Below are positions 1 to 6,961 of a DNA stretch of 10,247 nucleotides, piece after piece. This DNA comes from an uncultured Arthrobacter sp. (GTDB lineage: Bacteria > Actinomycetota > Actinomycetes > Actinomycetales > Micrococcaceae): NCBI GenBank assembly GCA_937873245.1, contig CALMVY010000191.1, positions 1-10,247 of the forward strand, written 5' to 3'. The first letter of the stretch is position 1; every line of letters starts with the position of its first letter. A program made the position numbers and the translations under genes. Under the pieces are notes generated by a model, which searched no databases, was not told the origin of the DNA, and saw only the letters and a program-made list of their open reading frames with translations.

Positions 1-1002
1 GACGTGCGCAACGTGGCCTGGCACAGCGTCTACGAGGTGGGCCACCGCCTCACCGACAGGTTCGACGACGTCCTCCCGGCGGAGCTGGGCACCCGCACAC
101 CGCGCGTTTTCATCACCGGCGACGCCTGCCACACGCACAGCGCCAAGGCCGGCCAGGGCATGAACGTCTCCATGCAGGACGGCTTCAACATCGGCTGGAA
201 GCTCGGCCACGTGCTGGAAGGCCGCAGCCCGGAGAGCCTGCTCTCCACCTACTCGGCCGAGCGGCAGGTCGTCGCGAAGAACCTCATCGACTTCGACAAG
301 GCGTGGTCGACGCTTATGGCCAAGAAGCCCGAGGAGTTCGAGAACCCCTCCGAGCTCGAGGACTTCTACGTGCGCACCGCCGAGTTCCCCGCGGGCTTTA
401 TGACCGAGTACTCGCCGTCGATGGTCGTCGCCGAGGCGACGCACCAGAACCTGGCCACCGGTTTCCCTGTCGGCAAGCGCTTCAAATCCGCGCCGGTGGT
501 GCGGGTCTCCGACACCAACCCGGTCCAGCTCGGCCACCAGGCCACGGCGGACGGCCGCTGGCGCATCTACGTCTTCGCGGACGGGGCGGCGGCCGGCACC
601 CCGTCGCCGACCACGGATCTTGCCGCGTGGCTGGCCACCGCTCCGGACTCACCGCTGGCCGCCACTCCCGAAAGCGCGGACAGTGACGCGTGGTTCGACG
701 TGAAGGTGATCTACCAGCAGGACCACACCAGCGTGGCCATCGGCGCCGTACCGTCGGTCTTCAAGCCGGAGGTGGGGCCGTTCAAGCTCACCTACCTTGA
801 GAAGGTCTACGGCACCGATCCGGCGGCGGACATTTTCGAGCTGCGCGGCATCGACCGTGGCGGCGCGGTGGTGGTGGTGCGCCCGGACCAGTACGTGGCC
901 ACCGTCCTTCCCCTGACGGCGACGGCGGAGCTCGCCGCGTTCTTCGGACCCCTGCTGCAGGCAAGCAACCGCGCCCCCGAACTCCAGGACCACGCGGGCT
1001 AA
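1..1002 (+). CDS. FAD-dependent aromatic monooxygenase, phenol 2-monooxygenase family (3' part only)
   Basis: This is the C-terminal part of a flavoprotein hydroxylase; the reading frame is open to the first base, so the real start lies outside the window. About 333 residues remain of a family usually near 600-640. The second FAD-binding motif is seen at bases 118-165 (GDACHTHSAKAGQGMN), followed by the MQDGFNIGWKL helix typical of PheA/TfdB-like class A monooxygenases. Residues from about 165 onward match the thioredoxin-like C-terminal domain of phenol hydroxylase (Phe_hydrox_dim type), with the late TYLEKVYGTDP and VVRPDQYVA segments. Family members use NAD(P)H and O2 to hydroxylate phenol or 3-hydroxybenzoate-like substrates in the cytoplasm. 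The NAD(P)H-binding N-terminus and the operon lie upstream, so the substrate cannot be assigned. It converges on the helicase gene across a palindrome. Confidence 0.9.
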   Translation, partial: DVRNVAWHSVYEVGHRLTDRFDDVLPAELGTRTPRVFITGDACHTHSAKAGQGMNVSMQDGFNIGWKLGHVLEGRSPESLLSTYSAERQVVAKNLIDFDKAWSTLMAKKPEEFENPSELEDFYVRTAEFPAGFMTEYSPSMVVAEATHQNLATGFPVGKRFKSAPVVRVSDTNPVQLGHQATADGRWRIYVFADGAAAGTPSPTTDLAAWLATAPDSPLAATPESADSDAWFDVKVIYQQDHTSVAIGAVPSVFKPEVGPFKLTYLEKVYGTDPAADIFELRGIDRGGAVVVVRPDQYVATVLPLTATAELAAFFGPLLQASNRAPELQDHAG

Positions 1003-1003
1003 G

Positions 1004-1028
1004 CTTCGGCACGGGGCCCGTGCCGAAG
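1004..1028. terminator. Perfect palindrome between convergent genes, likely bidirectional terminator
   Basis: CTTCGGCACGGG at 1004-1015 is the exact reverse complement of 1017-1028, around one central base. It begins one base after the stop codon of the monooxygenase and lies 52 bases past the end of the convergent helicase gene. No T-run follows on either strand, as is common for actinobacterial hairpins. Termination in both directions is inferred from position. Confidence 0.7.
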
Positions 1029-1080
1029 GTTCGGTGACGCCCGGACCAGGCTCCACGCGCAGGCCGGCGGCTGAACCGCG

Positions 1081-4000
1081 TCAGTCGGTGAACAGGCCGG
1101 CCAGGTCCTCCGCGGTGAGCGCTCCGCCGGACAGTGCGTCGCCCGACATGACGTCGGCGAACAGCTGGGACTTCCGGGCCTTGAGCGCCATGACCTTTTC
1201 CTCGATGGTGTCCTTGGCGACCAGCCGGTAGACCATGACGTTCCGGGCCTGCCCGATCCGGTGCGTGCGGTCCACGGCCTGCGCCTCCGAGGCAGGGTTC
1301 CACCACGGGTCCAGCAGGAACACGTAGTCCGCCTCCGTCAGGTTCAGGCCGAACCCGCCGGCCTTGAGGCTGATGAGGAACACCGGGGCGGCGCCGTTCT
1401 TGAACTCATTGACGACGTCGGTGCGGTTGCGGGTGCCGCCGTCCAGGTAGCAGAACTCGATGTTCTCCTCGATGAGCCGCTCGCGGACCTTGCCCAGGAA
1501 TCCGGTGAACTGGCTGAAAATGAGGGCGCGGTGCCCTTCCGCCACGAGGTCCTCCAGCTGCTCGAACAGCACATCGAGCTTGCTGGAGCGCACCCCGGAA
1601 AGCGAGGGATCGATCAGCGAGGGGTCCAGGCTGAGCTGCCGCAGCAGCGTGAGGGACTGGAAGATGGTGAAGCGGTTCTTGTTGACGTCGTCGATCAGGC
1701 CCAGGATCTTCTGGCGTTCCCGCTGCAGGTGCGTCTGGTAGACCTTCTGGTGCCGCGGGTTCAGCACCACCTCGAGGATCTGCTCCTGCTTCGGCGGCAG
1801 GTCGTGGATGACCTGCTCCTTGGTGCGCCGCATCATCAGCGGACGGACCCGACGCCGGAGCTTGTCCAGCTGCGCCTTGTCGCCGTTCTTTTCGACCGGC
1901 TTCTGGTAATACTCGGCGAACCGCTTCGGGCTGGAGAAGAGCCCCGGGGCGACAATCGAGGTGAGTGCCCAGAACTCCATCAGGTTGTTCTCCAGCGGGG
2001 TGCCGGTGATGGCCAGTTTGAACACCGCTGGAAGCTTCCGGGCGCACTGGTAGGCCTTGGACTGGTGGTTCTTGACGAACTGGGCCTCGTCCAGGACCAG
2101 CCCGGCCCATTCCTTGGAGGCATAGGCCTCGTAGTCGATCCGGAACAGGGCGTAGGAGGTGATGACGATGTCCGCACCGGCCATCGCCTCTGCCGGGTTC
2201 GAACCGCTCTTGGCAAACGTCTCGCCGATGGCCCGCACCGTGAGGCCGGGGGCGAACCGTGCGGTCTCGGCCTCCCAGTTGCCCACGACACTTGTGGGGG
2301 CAACGACCAAGAACGGGGCAGCGCCGGGCGCTGCGCCGCCTGGAGCGCCGGGCGCTGCGCCGGGCCCCGCGTCCGGGGCGGCAGCGCCGCCGTCGGACGC
2401 TGCTTCCGGCCCCACGGCCGTGTCCTTGGCGGCACAGATCAGCGCCAGCGCCTGCACGGTCTTGCCCAGGCCCATGTCATCGGCCAGCACCCCGCCCAGG
2501 CCGTGGCGGTAGAGAAAACTGAGCCAGTTGAACCCCTCCAGCTGGTACGGGCGCAGCTCGGCGTTCAGCGTCGCCGGCAACGGCAGGCCCCTCACGCCGC
2601 CTTCCAGCAGGCCGCCGACCGCCTCGCGCCAGGCCGCGGCCTGCTGGTCCACGATGCCGAGCTGGGCCAGTTCGTCCCAGAGTCCGGCCTGGAACCGGCT
2701 GATCTGCAGCGGCGCGTCCTTGTTGTCCTGGAGTTCCCGGGCCTCTTCAATCAGGGCCCGGAGCTGATGCAGTTCGGGCAGGTCCAGGGAGAAATAGGCA
2801 CCGCTGGGGAGCAGCATCTTGGTCTGGCCGGCCGCCAGGGCTGAGAAAACGGCCGCGAAGGACACCGGCTGGCCCTCCAGGGAAATCTGGATGCCCAGGT
2901 CGAACCAGTCCCGCTGCTCGGTGGCCTTGGTGGAGATTGACACGACCGGCGCCTCTTCGGCCTCCCGGTAGTCAGCGATCTCGCCGGCCGTGTCCACGGA
3001 AACGCCGGGGACCTCGCGGAGCCGGGGGAGCAGCTCCTCGGTGAAGGCCAGGGTGTCGAGGCCGCTGAGTTCCGCCGAAGCCGCCAGCCGCGGTGTTCCC
3101 CAGCCGCCGGTGGCCGACTCGCCAAGGGCGGGCACCACGTCCCACGGCTGCCCGACCGCTTCGAGAATCCGGGCCTCGGCAGGGTCGTCCCGGTAGCCGT
3201 GATCGCCGGGGTGGCGCCACAGCGGCTGGGCCGTGACGAGCTTGCCTGACTTGTAGTGCCACTCCCAGTGCAGCCGGACCCGGTGGTCGGCGCCGTAGTT
3301 CGCCAGCAGCGACAGGGTGGGAACGGCCAGCTGGGGCAGTTCCACGGACTCGTCGGAGGCCGTGACCCGGGCGCTCTGCTTGAGTTTGGGGTAGAAACCG
3401 GTCAGGAACCGGCCCTCGTCCCGGGCCGGAATGTGCAGCGTGGTTCCGGCCGTGACGAAGGTCAGGAGCTCCTCGCTGAGCCCGCTCTCCAGCGGGGCGA
3501 GTGTGATGACGGAATCCGCCGGTGCGACACCGGGCAGGGCGTCCGCCCTGGAGGTCAAGAAGATGCCGTGGGCCGGGCGTCCGATGGTCCCGACGGATGC
3601 GGGGTCGACTACCGCTCCCTCAACCGTGATGGTGGGGGCGAGCGACAGCCCGCCGTCGTCGCCGCCGGCGGCCGGCAGGACGGCGCCGGTTCCCTCGGCC
3701 GGGACCGGCGCGGTCCCGTACCGGGTCAGGTTGAGCCCGACGGCGGCCGGCTGCTCAACGAGCCGCACGGGTTCCGAACCCCGGCTGTGGACCAGCGCGA
3801 CGCCGACCTTCCGGGCCTGGGCCAGCAGGCTCCACAGGTTCTTGCCGGCGTAGGTGTTCATGCCCAGCCAGAGCCCGGTCCCGGCATGCTGGCGGTTGGC
3901 CTGGGCGGTGTGCGCGGCGAGGAATTCCTGCATCCACTCGACGTGGGCCTCGTTGCATTCGCGCCGGTAGCTCAGGTAGCTCAGGGTGTTCCACGAGACA

Positions 4001-4584
4001 TCGCCGCGGATCCATTTGCCCTTGGCGCCCATGATGACGGGACGGGCCTTCAGCTGCCGGACGCTGCGCAGCGGATCACGGCGGCCGGTGTAGGAGAAGT
4101 GCGGGGCGGGTTCTTCGATCTCAAACTGGAGTGCCAGCGGGATGCCGTTGGTGGACTGGGTGATCCCCGGCTGGGCGATCAGCGGGCTGAGGGCCTGTTC
4201 CCAGTCCGGGATATCCAACACCGGGACCTGCCGCGACAGCCTGCTCACATCGGCGGGCGCGAGCAGCTGGACACGGATCGCCGGGTTGTCCTCGGCGGAG
4301 AACAGCAGGGCGGCCACATGCTTGCAGTCCTTCCGGACCGGGCAGCTGCAGACCCCCACGGTGCAGCTCCAGCCGCCCGCCTTCCGGACCAGCTTCGCCG
4401 TCGTCGAATACGGCACAGGTGCGCCGCCCCGCACCTTGCCGAGCATGAGTCCGGTGGCGGCGTCAAAGGAAATCCCGGAAACGCGGCTCCCCATGGCGTA
4501 GGCAAGCCCGGCCGCGAGGGAGCGGTCGTTGATCGCGGGAGTCTGTATTGCCAGTGCCGCACTCTCGTCCGGATGGGATGGCAT
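1081..4584 (-). CDS. SWIM zinc-finger SNF2-family helicase/DNA translocase
   Basis: This 1167-residue protein is a superfamily 2 ATPase of the SNF2/HepA type, expected to move along double-stranded DNA and remodel protein-DNA complexes rather than unwind strands. A SWIM zinc finger sits near the N-terminus (C79-x-C81-x5-C87-x-H89). About 580 residues follow that resemble the associated region of bacterial SNF2 proteins. The ATPase core starts with LRPYQLEGFNWL, then motif I DMGLGKT (K708), Ia VVAPTSVVGNW, motif II DEAQ (D832-Q835) and motif III AITGTPLENN. The C-terminal lobe has LKAGGFGLNLT, the DPWWNP signature and motif VI QAVDRTHRIGQ (1102-1112). All catalytic motifs look intact. Residues about 720-757 are an Ala/Pro/Gly-rich insert between motifs I and Ia. 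The ATG at 4584 has only a weak purine stretch upstream. The gene stands alone, divergent from an acidic DMP19-like gene. Its cellular role is unknown; repair or transcription recycling are guesses. Confidence 0.93.
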   Translation of the reverse strand: MPSHPDESAALAIQTPAINDRSLAAGLAYAMGSRVSGISFDAATGLMLGKVRGGAPVPYSTTAKLVRKAGGWSCTVGVCSCPVRKDCKHVAALLFSAEDNPAIRVQLLAPADVSRLSRQVPVLDIPDWEQALSPLIAQPGITQSTNGIPLALQFEIEEPAPHFSYTGRRDPLRSVRQLKARPVIMGAKGKWIRGDVSWNTLSYLSYRRECNEAHVEWMQEFLAAHTAQANRQHAGTGLWLGMNTYAGKNLWSLLAQARKVGVALVHSRGSEPVRLVEQPAAVGLNLTRYGTAPVPAEGTGAVLPAAGGDDGGLSLAPTITVEGAVVDPASVGTIGRPAHGIFLTSRADALPGVAPADSVITLAPLESGLSEELLTFVTAGTTLHIPARDEGRFLTGFYPKLKQSARVTASDESVELPQLAVPTLSLLANYGADHRVRLHWEWHYKSGKLVTAQPLWRHPGDHGYRDDPAEARILEAVGQPWDVVPALGESATGGWGTPRLAASAELSGLDTLAFTEELLPRLREVPGVSVDTAGEIADYREAEEAPVVSISTKATEQRDWFDLGIQISLEGQPVSFAAVFSALAAGQTKMLLPSGAYFSLDLPELHQLRALIEEARELQDNKDAPLQISRFQAGLWDELAQLGIVDQQAAAWREAVGGLLEGGVRGLPLPATLNAELRPYQLEGFNWLSFLYRHGLGGVLADDMGLGKTVQALALICAAKDTAVGPEAASDGGAAAPDAGPGAAPGAPGGAAPGAAPFLVVAPTSVVGNWEAETARFAPGLTVRAIGETFAKSGSNPAEAMAGADIVITSYALFRIDYEAYASKEWAGLVLDEAQFVKNHQSKAYQCARKLPAVFKLAITGTPLENNLMEFWALTSIVAPGLFSSPKRFAEYYQKPVEKNGDKAQLDKLRRRVRPLMMRRTKEQVIHDLPPKQEQILEVVLNPRHQKVYQTHLQRERQKILGLIDDVNKNRFTIFQSLTLLRQLSLDPSLIDPSLSGVRSSKLDVLFEQLEDLVAEGHRALIFSQFTGFLGKVRERLIEENIEFCYLDGGTRNRTDVVNEFKNGAAPVFLISLKAGGFGLNLTEADYVFLLDPWWNPASEAQAVDRTHRIGQARNVMVYRLVAKDTIEEKVMALKARKSQLFADVMSGDALSGGALTAEDLAGLFTD
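2320..2362. repeat. 24-base-period direct repeat inside the helicase ATPase core
   Basis: AGCGCCGGGCGCTGCGCCG at 2320-2338 recurs exactly at 2344-2362, a 24-base period equal to eight codons. On the coding (minus) strand it encodes part of an Ala/Pro/Gly-rich linker (roughly residues 741-757 of the helicase). The period keeps frame, so copy-number change would lengthen or shorten the linker without a frameshift. Confidence 0.85.
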
Positions 4585-4619
4585 GTGCGCACTACTTTCA
4601 GCAGTTGGTCATCTGATCC

Positions 4620-4649
4620 ATCTTAGCGAGCCGGGCGGGCCCCCTCGAA
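4620..4649 (-). promoter_or_regulatory. Possible housekeeping promoter of the helicase gene
   Basis: On the minus strand TTCGAG (4649-4644) and TAAGAT (4625-4620) are separated by 18 bases and lie about 35 bases upstream of the helicase start. The -10-like hexamer stands out in otherwise GC-rich DNA, but the -35 match to TTGACA is poor. In the same 228-base gap no convincing promoter is seen for the rightward gene; CAACATACGTTG at 4758-4769 is the most AT-rich candidate. Confidence 0.25.
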
Positions 4650-4812
4650 CTCAGGGGCTGGCCAGGTGGATAACCGGCTTGCGTTGTCCTCGCCGTCGTG
4701 GGTCACCCAAACTTCGCCGGACGTTCAGCTCCGGCTCAACCGCAGCGCCGGCGGTGCAACATACGTTGGAAGGGTTCGGAGCGGCACCCGCCTTCAGCAG
4801 TGAGGATCTTCC

Positions 4813-5685
4813 ATGAGCAACGGCCTTTCCATCACCCTTCCAGCCACCGGATACGCGACGGTCCTGCCGCGGGAGAGCATCAACGGCAGCGACGCGGACG
4901 TCGTCGACGCGAACGTGGACGTGGTCAACCTGATGTACGCGGAGCTGCTGGACATCGAGGAAATCGCGCCGACCGCGCTGGGCAGCTACTACGTGGATTT
5001 CTACCTGACGCAGTGCCTGGCCGGCGGGTTCGCCCAGTACGTCTTCTCCGCGCCCGAGCGCCCGGCCATCGACGCCTACGTCCGGGCAGGGCTGGAAGGA
5101 ATGGGGGCCGCCGCACACCTTGACCTCTTCAACCGCAGCGTGGCTGCCTTCGACTCCCTCTCCGAGGAGGAAGCGGACGCGTACCTTGACGGGGATACGG
5201 ACCTGGACGCCGGCGCCGACGGCGGTGTCCCGGACGCCGTCCGTCTCCTGGAAGAGCTCGACGGCGACTTCGAAACCCTGCTGGAAACCGAAGACATCGT
5301 CGCGCTCAACGCCGCCTGGCTCCGGAGCCAGGCAGACCTCCTCGTCCTGGACGACGACGAGCTCGACCGCCACATCACCGAGCGCGTGGCCCGGATCCCC
5401 AACCTCGCGGAACGCCAGGCCGAGGCCGCCGACGATGAACTGCTGGACACCCCCGAATTCGAGATGATCATCCGCGAGCTGTGCGAGGTGGCCGGGCACA
5501 CGCTCGTGAAGATCACCATGGGCAACCCCAACTATGAGCACAACGGGCAGACCGCCCTGGCCTGGCATTTCACCACGGACCAGGGCGAGTTCCTCATGCT
5601 GGACGATGAGCAGGAAGCGGTCATGATCCACCCGGAGACCAAGGAGATCCTGGCCGCCGTCGAGTTCGAGGACGCCAACGGCTGA
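4813..5685 (+). CDS. Highly acidic DMP19/DUF4375-like protein
   Basis: This soluble 290-residue protein has no signal peptide or membrane segment. By count it has about 62 Asp/Glu against 13 Lys/Arg, a net charge near -49. Residues about 55-115 look like the DMP19 (DUF4375) domain: YYVDFYLTQCLAGGFAQYVF (59-78), matching the family's NGGF-Q-[YF] centre, then RAGLEGMGAAAHLDLF (91-106). An acidic stretch covers 117-161. A C-terminal region from about 223 is predicted beta-rich and unassigned. The Neisseria founding member, which is shorter, is a DNA mimic that binds a transcription repressor; whether that role extends here is unknown. The ATG at 4813 is supported by TGAGG at 4801-4805, seven bases before it. 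The gene appears monocistronic and divergent from the SNF2 helicase. Family assignment is fairly confident from motif recall; function is not. Confidence 0.8.
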   Translation: MSNGLSITLPATGYATVLPRESINGSDADVVDANVDVVNLMYAELLDIEEIAPTALGSYYVDFYLTQCLAGGFAQYVFSAPERPAIDAYVRAGLEGMGAAAHLDLFNRSVAAFDSLSEEEADAYLDGDTDLDAGADGGVPDAVRLLEELDGDFETLLETEDIVALNAAWLRSQADLLVLDDDELDRHITERVARIPNLAERQAEAADDELLDTPEFEMIIRELCEVAGHTLVKITMGNPNYEHNGQTALAWHFTTDQGEFLMLDDEQEAVMIHPETKEILAAVEFEDANG

Positions 5686-5694
5686 GCCCGCTGG

Positions 5695-5730
5695 CCGCCG
5701 CCGCCCTTCGCTAGTAGCCGGCGGCGGCGG
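5695..5730. terminator. GC-rich hairpin between convergent genes
   Basis: CCGCCGCCGCC (5695-5705) pairs perfectly with GGCGGCGGCGG (5720-5730) around a 14-base loop. It lies just after the stop of the acidic protein gene and overlaps the last codons of the convergent lipoprotein gene (its Ala-Ala-Ala-Gly-Tyr end). It could terminate rightward transcription. There is no T-run, and GCC codon repeats alone would create part of this symmetry, so the function is tentative. Confidence 0.5.
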
Positions 5731-6244
5731 TGATCATGTCACCCGACGGGGCCACGAGATACCAGACGCCGCCGACACCCTGGCCCGTGATGTCCCCGGC
5801 GGCCAGGTCCTTGGCGTAGTAGTACACGGGCATCCCGTTGATGGTCAGCTGCTTCTTGCCATCGGGGGTGGCAATGGTGCCCACGGTGCCGGTGACGCCG
5901 TCGACCGTTGGGGTGTCGGCTGTGGCGAGGACCGGGGGCCACGCGTCGAGGCAGCCGCCGGTGCAGGTGCTGGTCCCGGAATCCTTGACGTCCTTCGTGT
6001 AGTAGTAGACGCTCATGCCCTTGCCGTCGACGACGATCTGGCCGGCGGTGGAATCCGCGACCTTAAGGTCCGCTGTGGCTGCGGCCGGTGCCGACGTCGA
6101 GGCGGGGCCCGACGTCGAAGGTGCCGCCGCGCTGGTTGGCGCCGCCGCCGTCGGGGATGTGGCGGTTCCGCTGGTGCCGCCGCAGCCGGAGAGTAGTGCG
6201 GCGAGGGCGAAAGCGGACAGGCCGATGCTGAGGTGCTTCTTCAT
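5711..6244 (-). CDS. Secreted lipoprotein with two COG4315-type Yx(FWY)xxD repeats
   Basis: This 177-residue protein is a predicted surface lipoprotein: MKKH, a hydrophobic h-region, then the lipobox LSGC with lipidation at C21. An Ala/Ser/Thr/Pro linker (22-58) should hold the folded part away from the membrane. Two repeats of the 'secreted repeat' family (PF03640 type, COG4315) follow. The first has YYYTKD (Y80, Y82, D85) and the CTGGC motif (C94, C98) just before W102-P-P. The second has YYYAKD (Y141, Y143, D146) without the cysteine pair. The family's function is unknown; the cysteine pair could be a disulfide or a metal/redox site. The ATG is preceded by AAGGAG at good spacing on the minus strand. 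It is divergent from an ECF sigma/anti-sigma operon and has the same promoter-like element, so it is probably that sigma factor's target. Confidence 0.9.
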   Translation of the reverse strand: MKKHLSIGLSAFALAALLSGCGGTSGTATSPTAAAPTSAAAPSTSGPASTSAPAAATADLKVADSTAGQIVVDGKGMSVYYYTKDVKDSGTSTCTGGCLDAWPPVLATADTPTVDGVTGTVGTIATPDGKKQLTINGMPVYYYAKDLAAGDITGQGVGGVWYLVAPSGDMITAAAGY

Positions 6245-6248
6245 CTGC

Positions 6249-6280
6249 TGCTCCTTGACTCGAATGCTCCGTGACTCGAA
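6249..6280. repeat. Tandem 16-base direct repeat in the lipoprotein leader
   Basis: TGCTCCTTGACTCGAA (6249-6264) and TGCTCCGTGACTCGAA (6265-6280) are contiguous copies differing at one base. Read as the lipoprotein transcript, they are TTCGAGTCACGGAGCA then TTCGAGTCAAGGAGCA. The start-proximal copy carries the good ribosome binding site AAGGAG; the distal copy has ACGGAG. Confidence 0.85.
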
Positions 6281-6301
6281 CCGGCCAACTGGTCCGGCCG
6301 G
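6281..6301. repeat. Inverted repeat at the start of the lipoprotein leader
   Basis: CCGGCC (6281-6286) and GGCCGG (6296-6301) form a six-base GC stem around a nine-base loop. It abuts the tandem repeat and lies just downstream of the predicted transcription start for the leftward lipoprotein. It could be an RNA hairpin or a repressor half-site pair; it may also be chance in GC-rich DNA. Confidence 0.45.
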
Positions 6302-6311
6302 CGCTAACTGT

Positions 6312-6341
6312 TACGACGGCACCGGGGTCAGAATGGTTCAC
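6312..6341 (-). promoter_or_regulatory. Predicted ECF sigma promoter of the lipoprotein gene
   Basis: On the minus strand GTGAAC (6341-6336) is followed after exactly 17 bases by CGTCGTA (6318-6312). This is the layout of ECF promoters with an AAC-containing -35 and a CGTC -10. The same 13 bases with the same spacing occur in the opposite direction at 6376-6405. A start near 6303-6306 would give a leader of about 60 bases. Resemblance to the TGAAC...CGT class described for mycobacterial SigL is from memory. Confidence 0.7.
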
Positions 6342-6375
6342 AGCAGCCCCGGAGTGCGCCCCGGAACCAGCGCGC

Positions 6376-6405
6376 GTGAACTTTTCCGGCCGTCTCCACG
6401 TCGTA
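6376..6405 (+). promoter_or_regulatory. Predicted ECF sigma promoter of the sigma/anti-sigma operon
   Basis: GTGAAC (6376-6381), a 17-base spacer, then CGTCGTA (6399-6405) point toward the sigma factor gene. The element is identical in both boxes and in spacing to the divergent copy at 6341-6312; the two -35 boxes are 34 bases apart. Transcription would begin near 6411-6414, about 50 bases before the sigma start codon. Autoregulation by the encoded sigma factor is inferred. Confidence 0.7.
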
Positions 6406-6460
6406 GGGGCAGAAGCGAAGGATCCGAAGGGCGCGGAACCGCAGAACCAGGAGGGCGGTC

Positions 6461-6961
6461 ATGCCGCTGGACGAAGACGTGGTGGCTGCGATCTACCGCG
6501 ACCACGGAGCGGCGCTCCGGCGCTTCGTCCTCAGCGCCTGCCGGGATCCGCAACTGGCGGACGACGTCGTGCAGGAGACCGTGCTGCGCGTCTGGCAGCA
6601 GGCTCCGCACATCACCGGAAGCCTGCGCAGCTACCTGTTCCGGACCGCCCGCAACATCATGATCGACAACTACCGCAAGGCCCAGCGCCGGCCCCGCGAG
6701 ACGACGGACCGTGAGCTTGCCGATCCGGCCGGCGGCGAGGAACGCGTCGACGAACTCCTCAACCGTGTCCTGATGGAAGAGGCGCTGCTGCGGCTCAGCA
6801 CGGAGCACCGGGACGTCCTGGTGGCACTCCATTACCGCCGCTATACCGTCCAGGAGGCATCGGTCAGTTTGAATATTCCCAGTGGAACAGTGAAGTCCCG
6901 GGCGTTTTACGCCGTGCGGGCCCTCCGGACGATCCTTGACGAGATGGGGGTGCAACGGTGA
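6461..6961 (+). CDS. ECF-family RNA polymerase sigma factor (SigL-like)
   Basis: This 166-residue protein contains only the two core sigma-70 regions, as ECF factors do. Region 2 spans about residues 10-77, with DDVVQETVLRVWQ and the DNA-melting/-10-reading segment YLFRTARNIMIDNYRK. Region 4 spans about 107-160 and ends in the helix-turn-helix YTVQEASVSLNIPSGTVKSR that reads the -35 box. The ATG at 6461 follows a strong AGGAGGG site at 6449-6455. The stop codon overlaps the next start in a GTGA, so sigma and anti-sigma are translationally coupled. Similarity to mycobacterial SigL is suggested by the HYRRYTVQEA segment, the RskA/RslA-type partner and the promoter type, but the subgroup is not proven. 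Likely targets are its own operon and the divergent lipoprotein. Confidence 0.93.
   Translation: MPLDEDVVAAIYRDHGAALRRFVLSACRDPQLADDVVQETVLRVWQQAPHITGSLRSYLFRTARNIMIDNYRKAQRRPRETTDRELADPAGGEERVDELLNRVLMEEALLRLSTEHRDVLVALHYRRYTVQEASVSLNIPSGTVKSRAFYAVRALRTILDEMGVQR

Noticed and set aside
1261..2844. A 527-codon open frame on the plus strand opposite the helicase gene
   Set aside because: It lies wholly antisense to a gene with all SNF2 motifs intact. Its product is a Gln/Arg/Leu/Val-rich composition typical of reverse-frame readings in high-GC DNA, with no recognisable domain or ribosome site.
3256..4626. A 456-codon open frame on the plus strand opposite the N-terminal half of the helicase
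   Set aside because: Same reasoning: antisense, low-information composition, and the minus strand holds a recognisable SWIM zinc finger in the same bases.
4651..5631. A 326-codon minus-strand open frame opposite the acidic protein gene
   Set aside because: The plus frame has a good ribosome site and a DMP19-like motif. The minus frame is Val/Gly/His-rich and shows no known domain.
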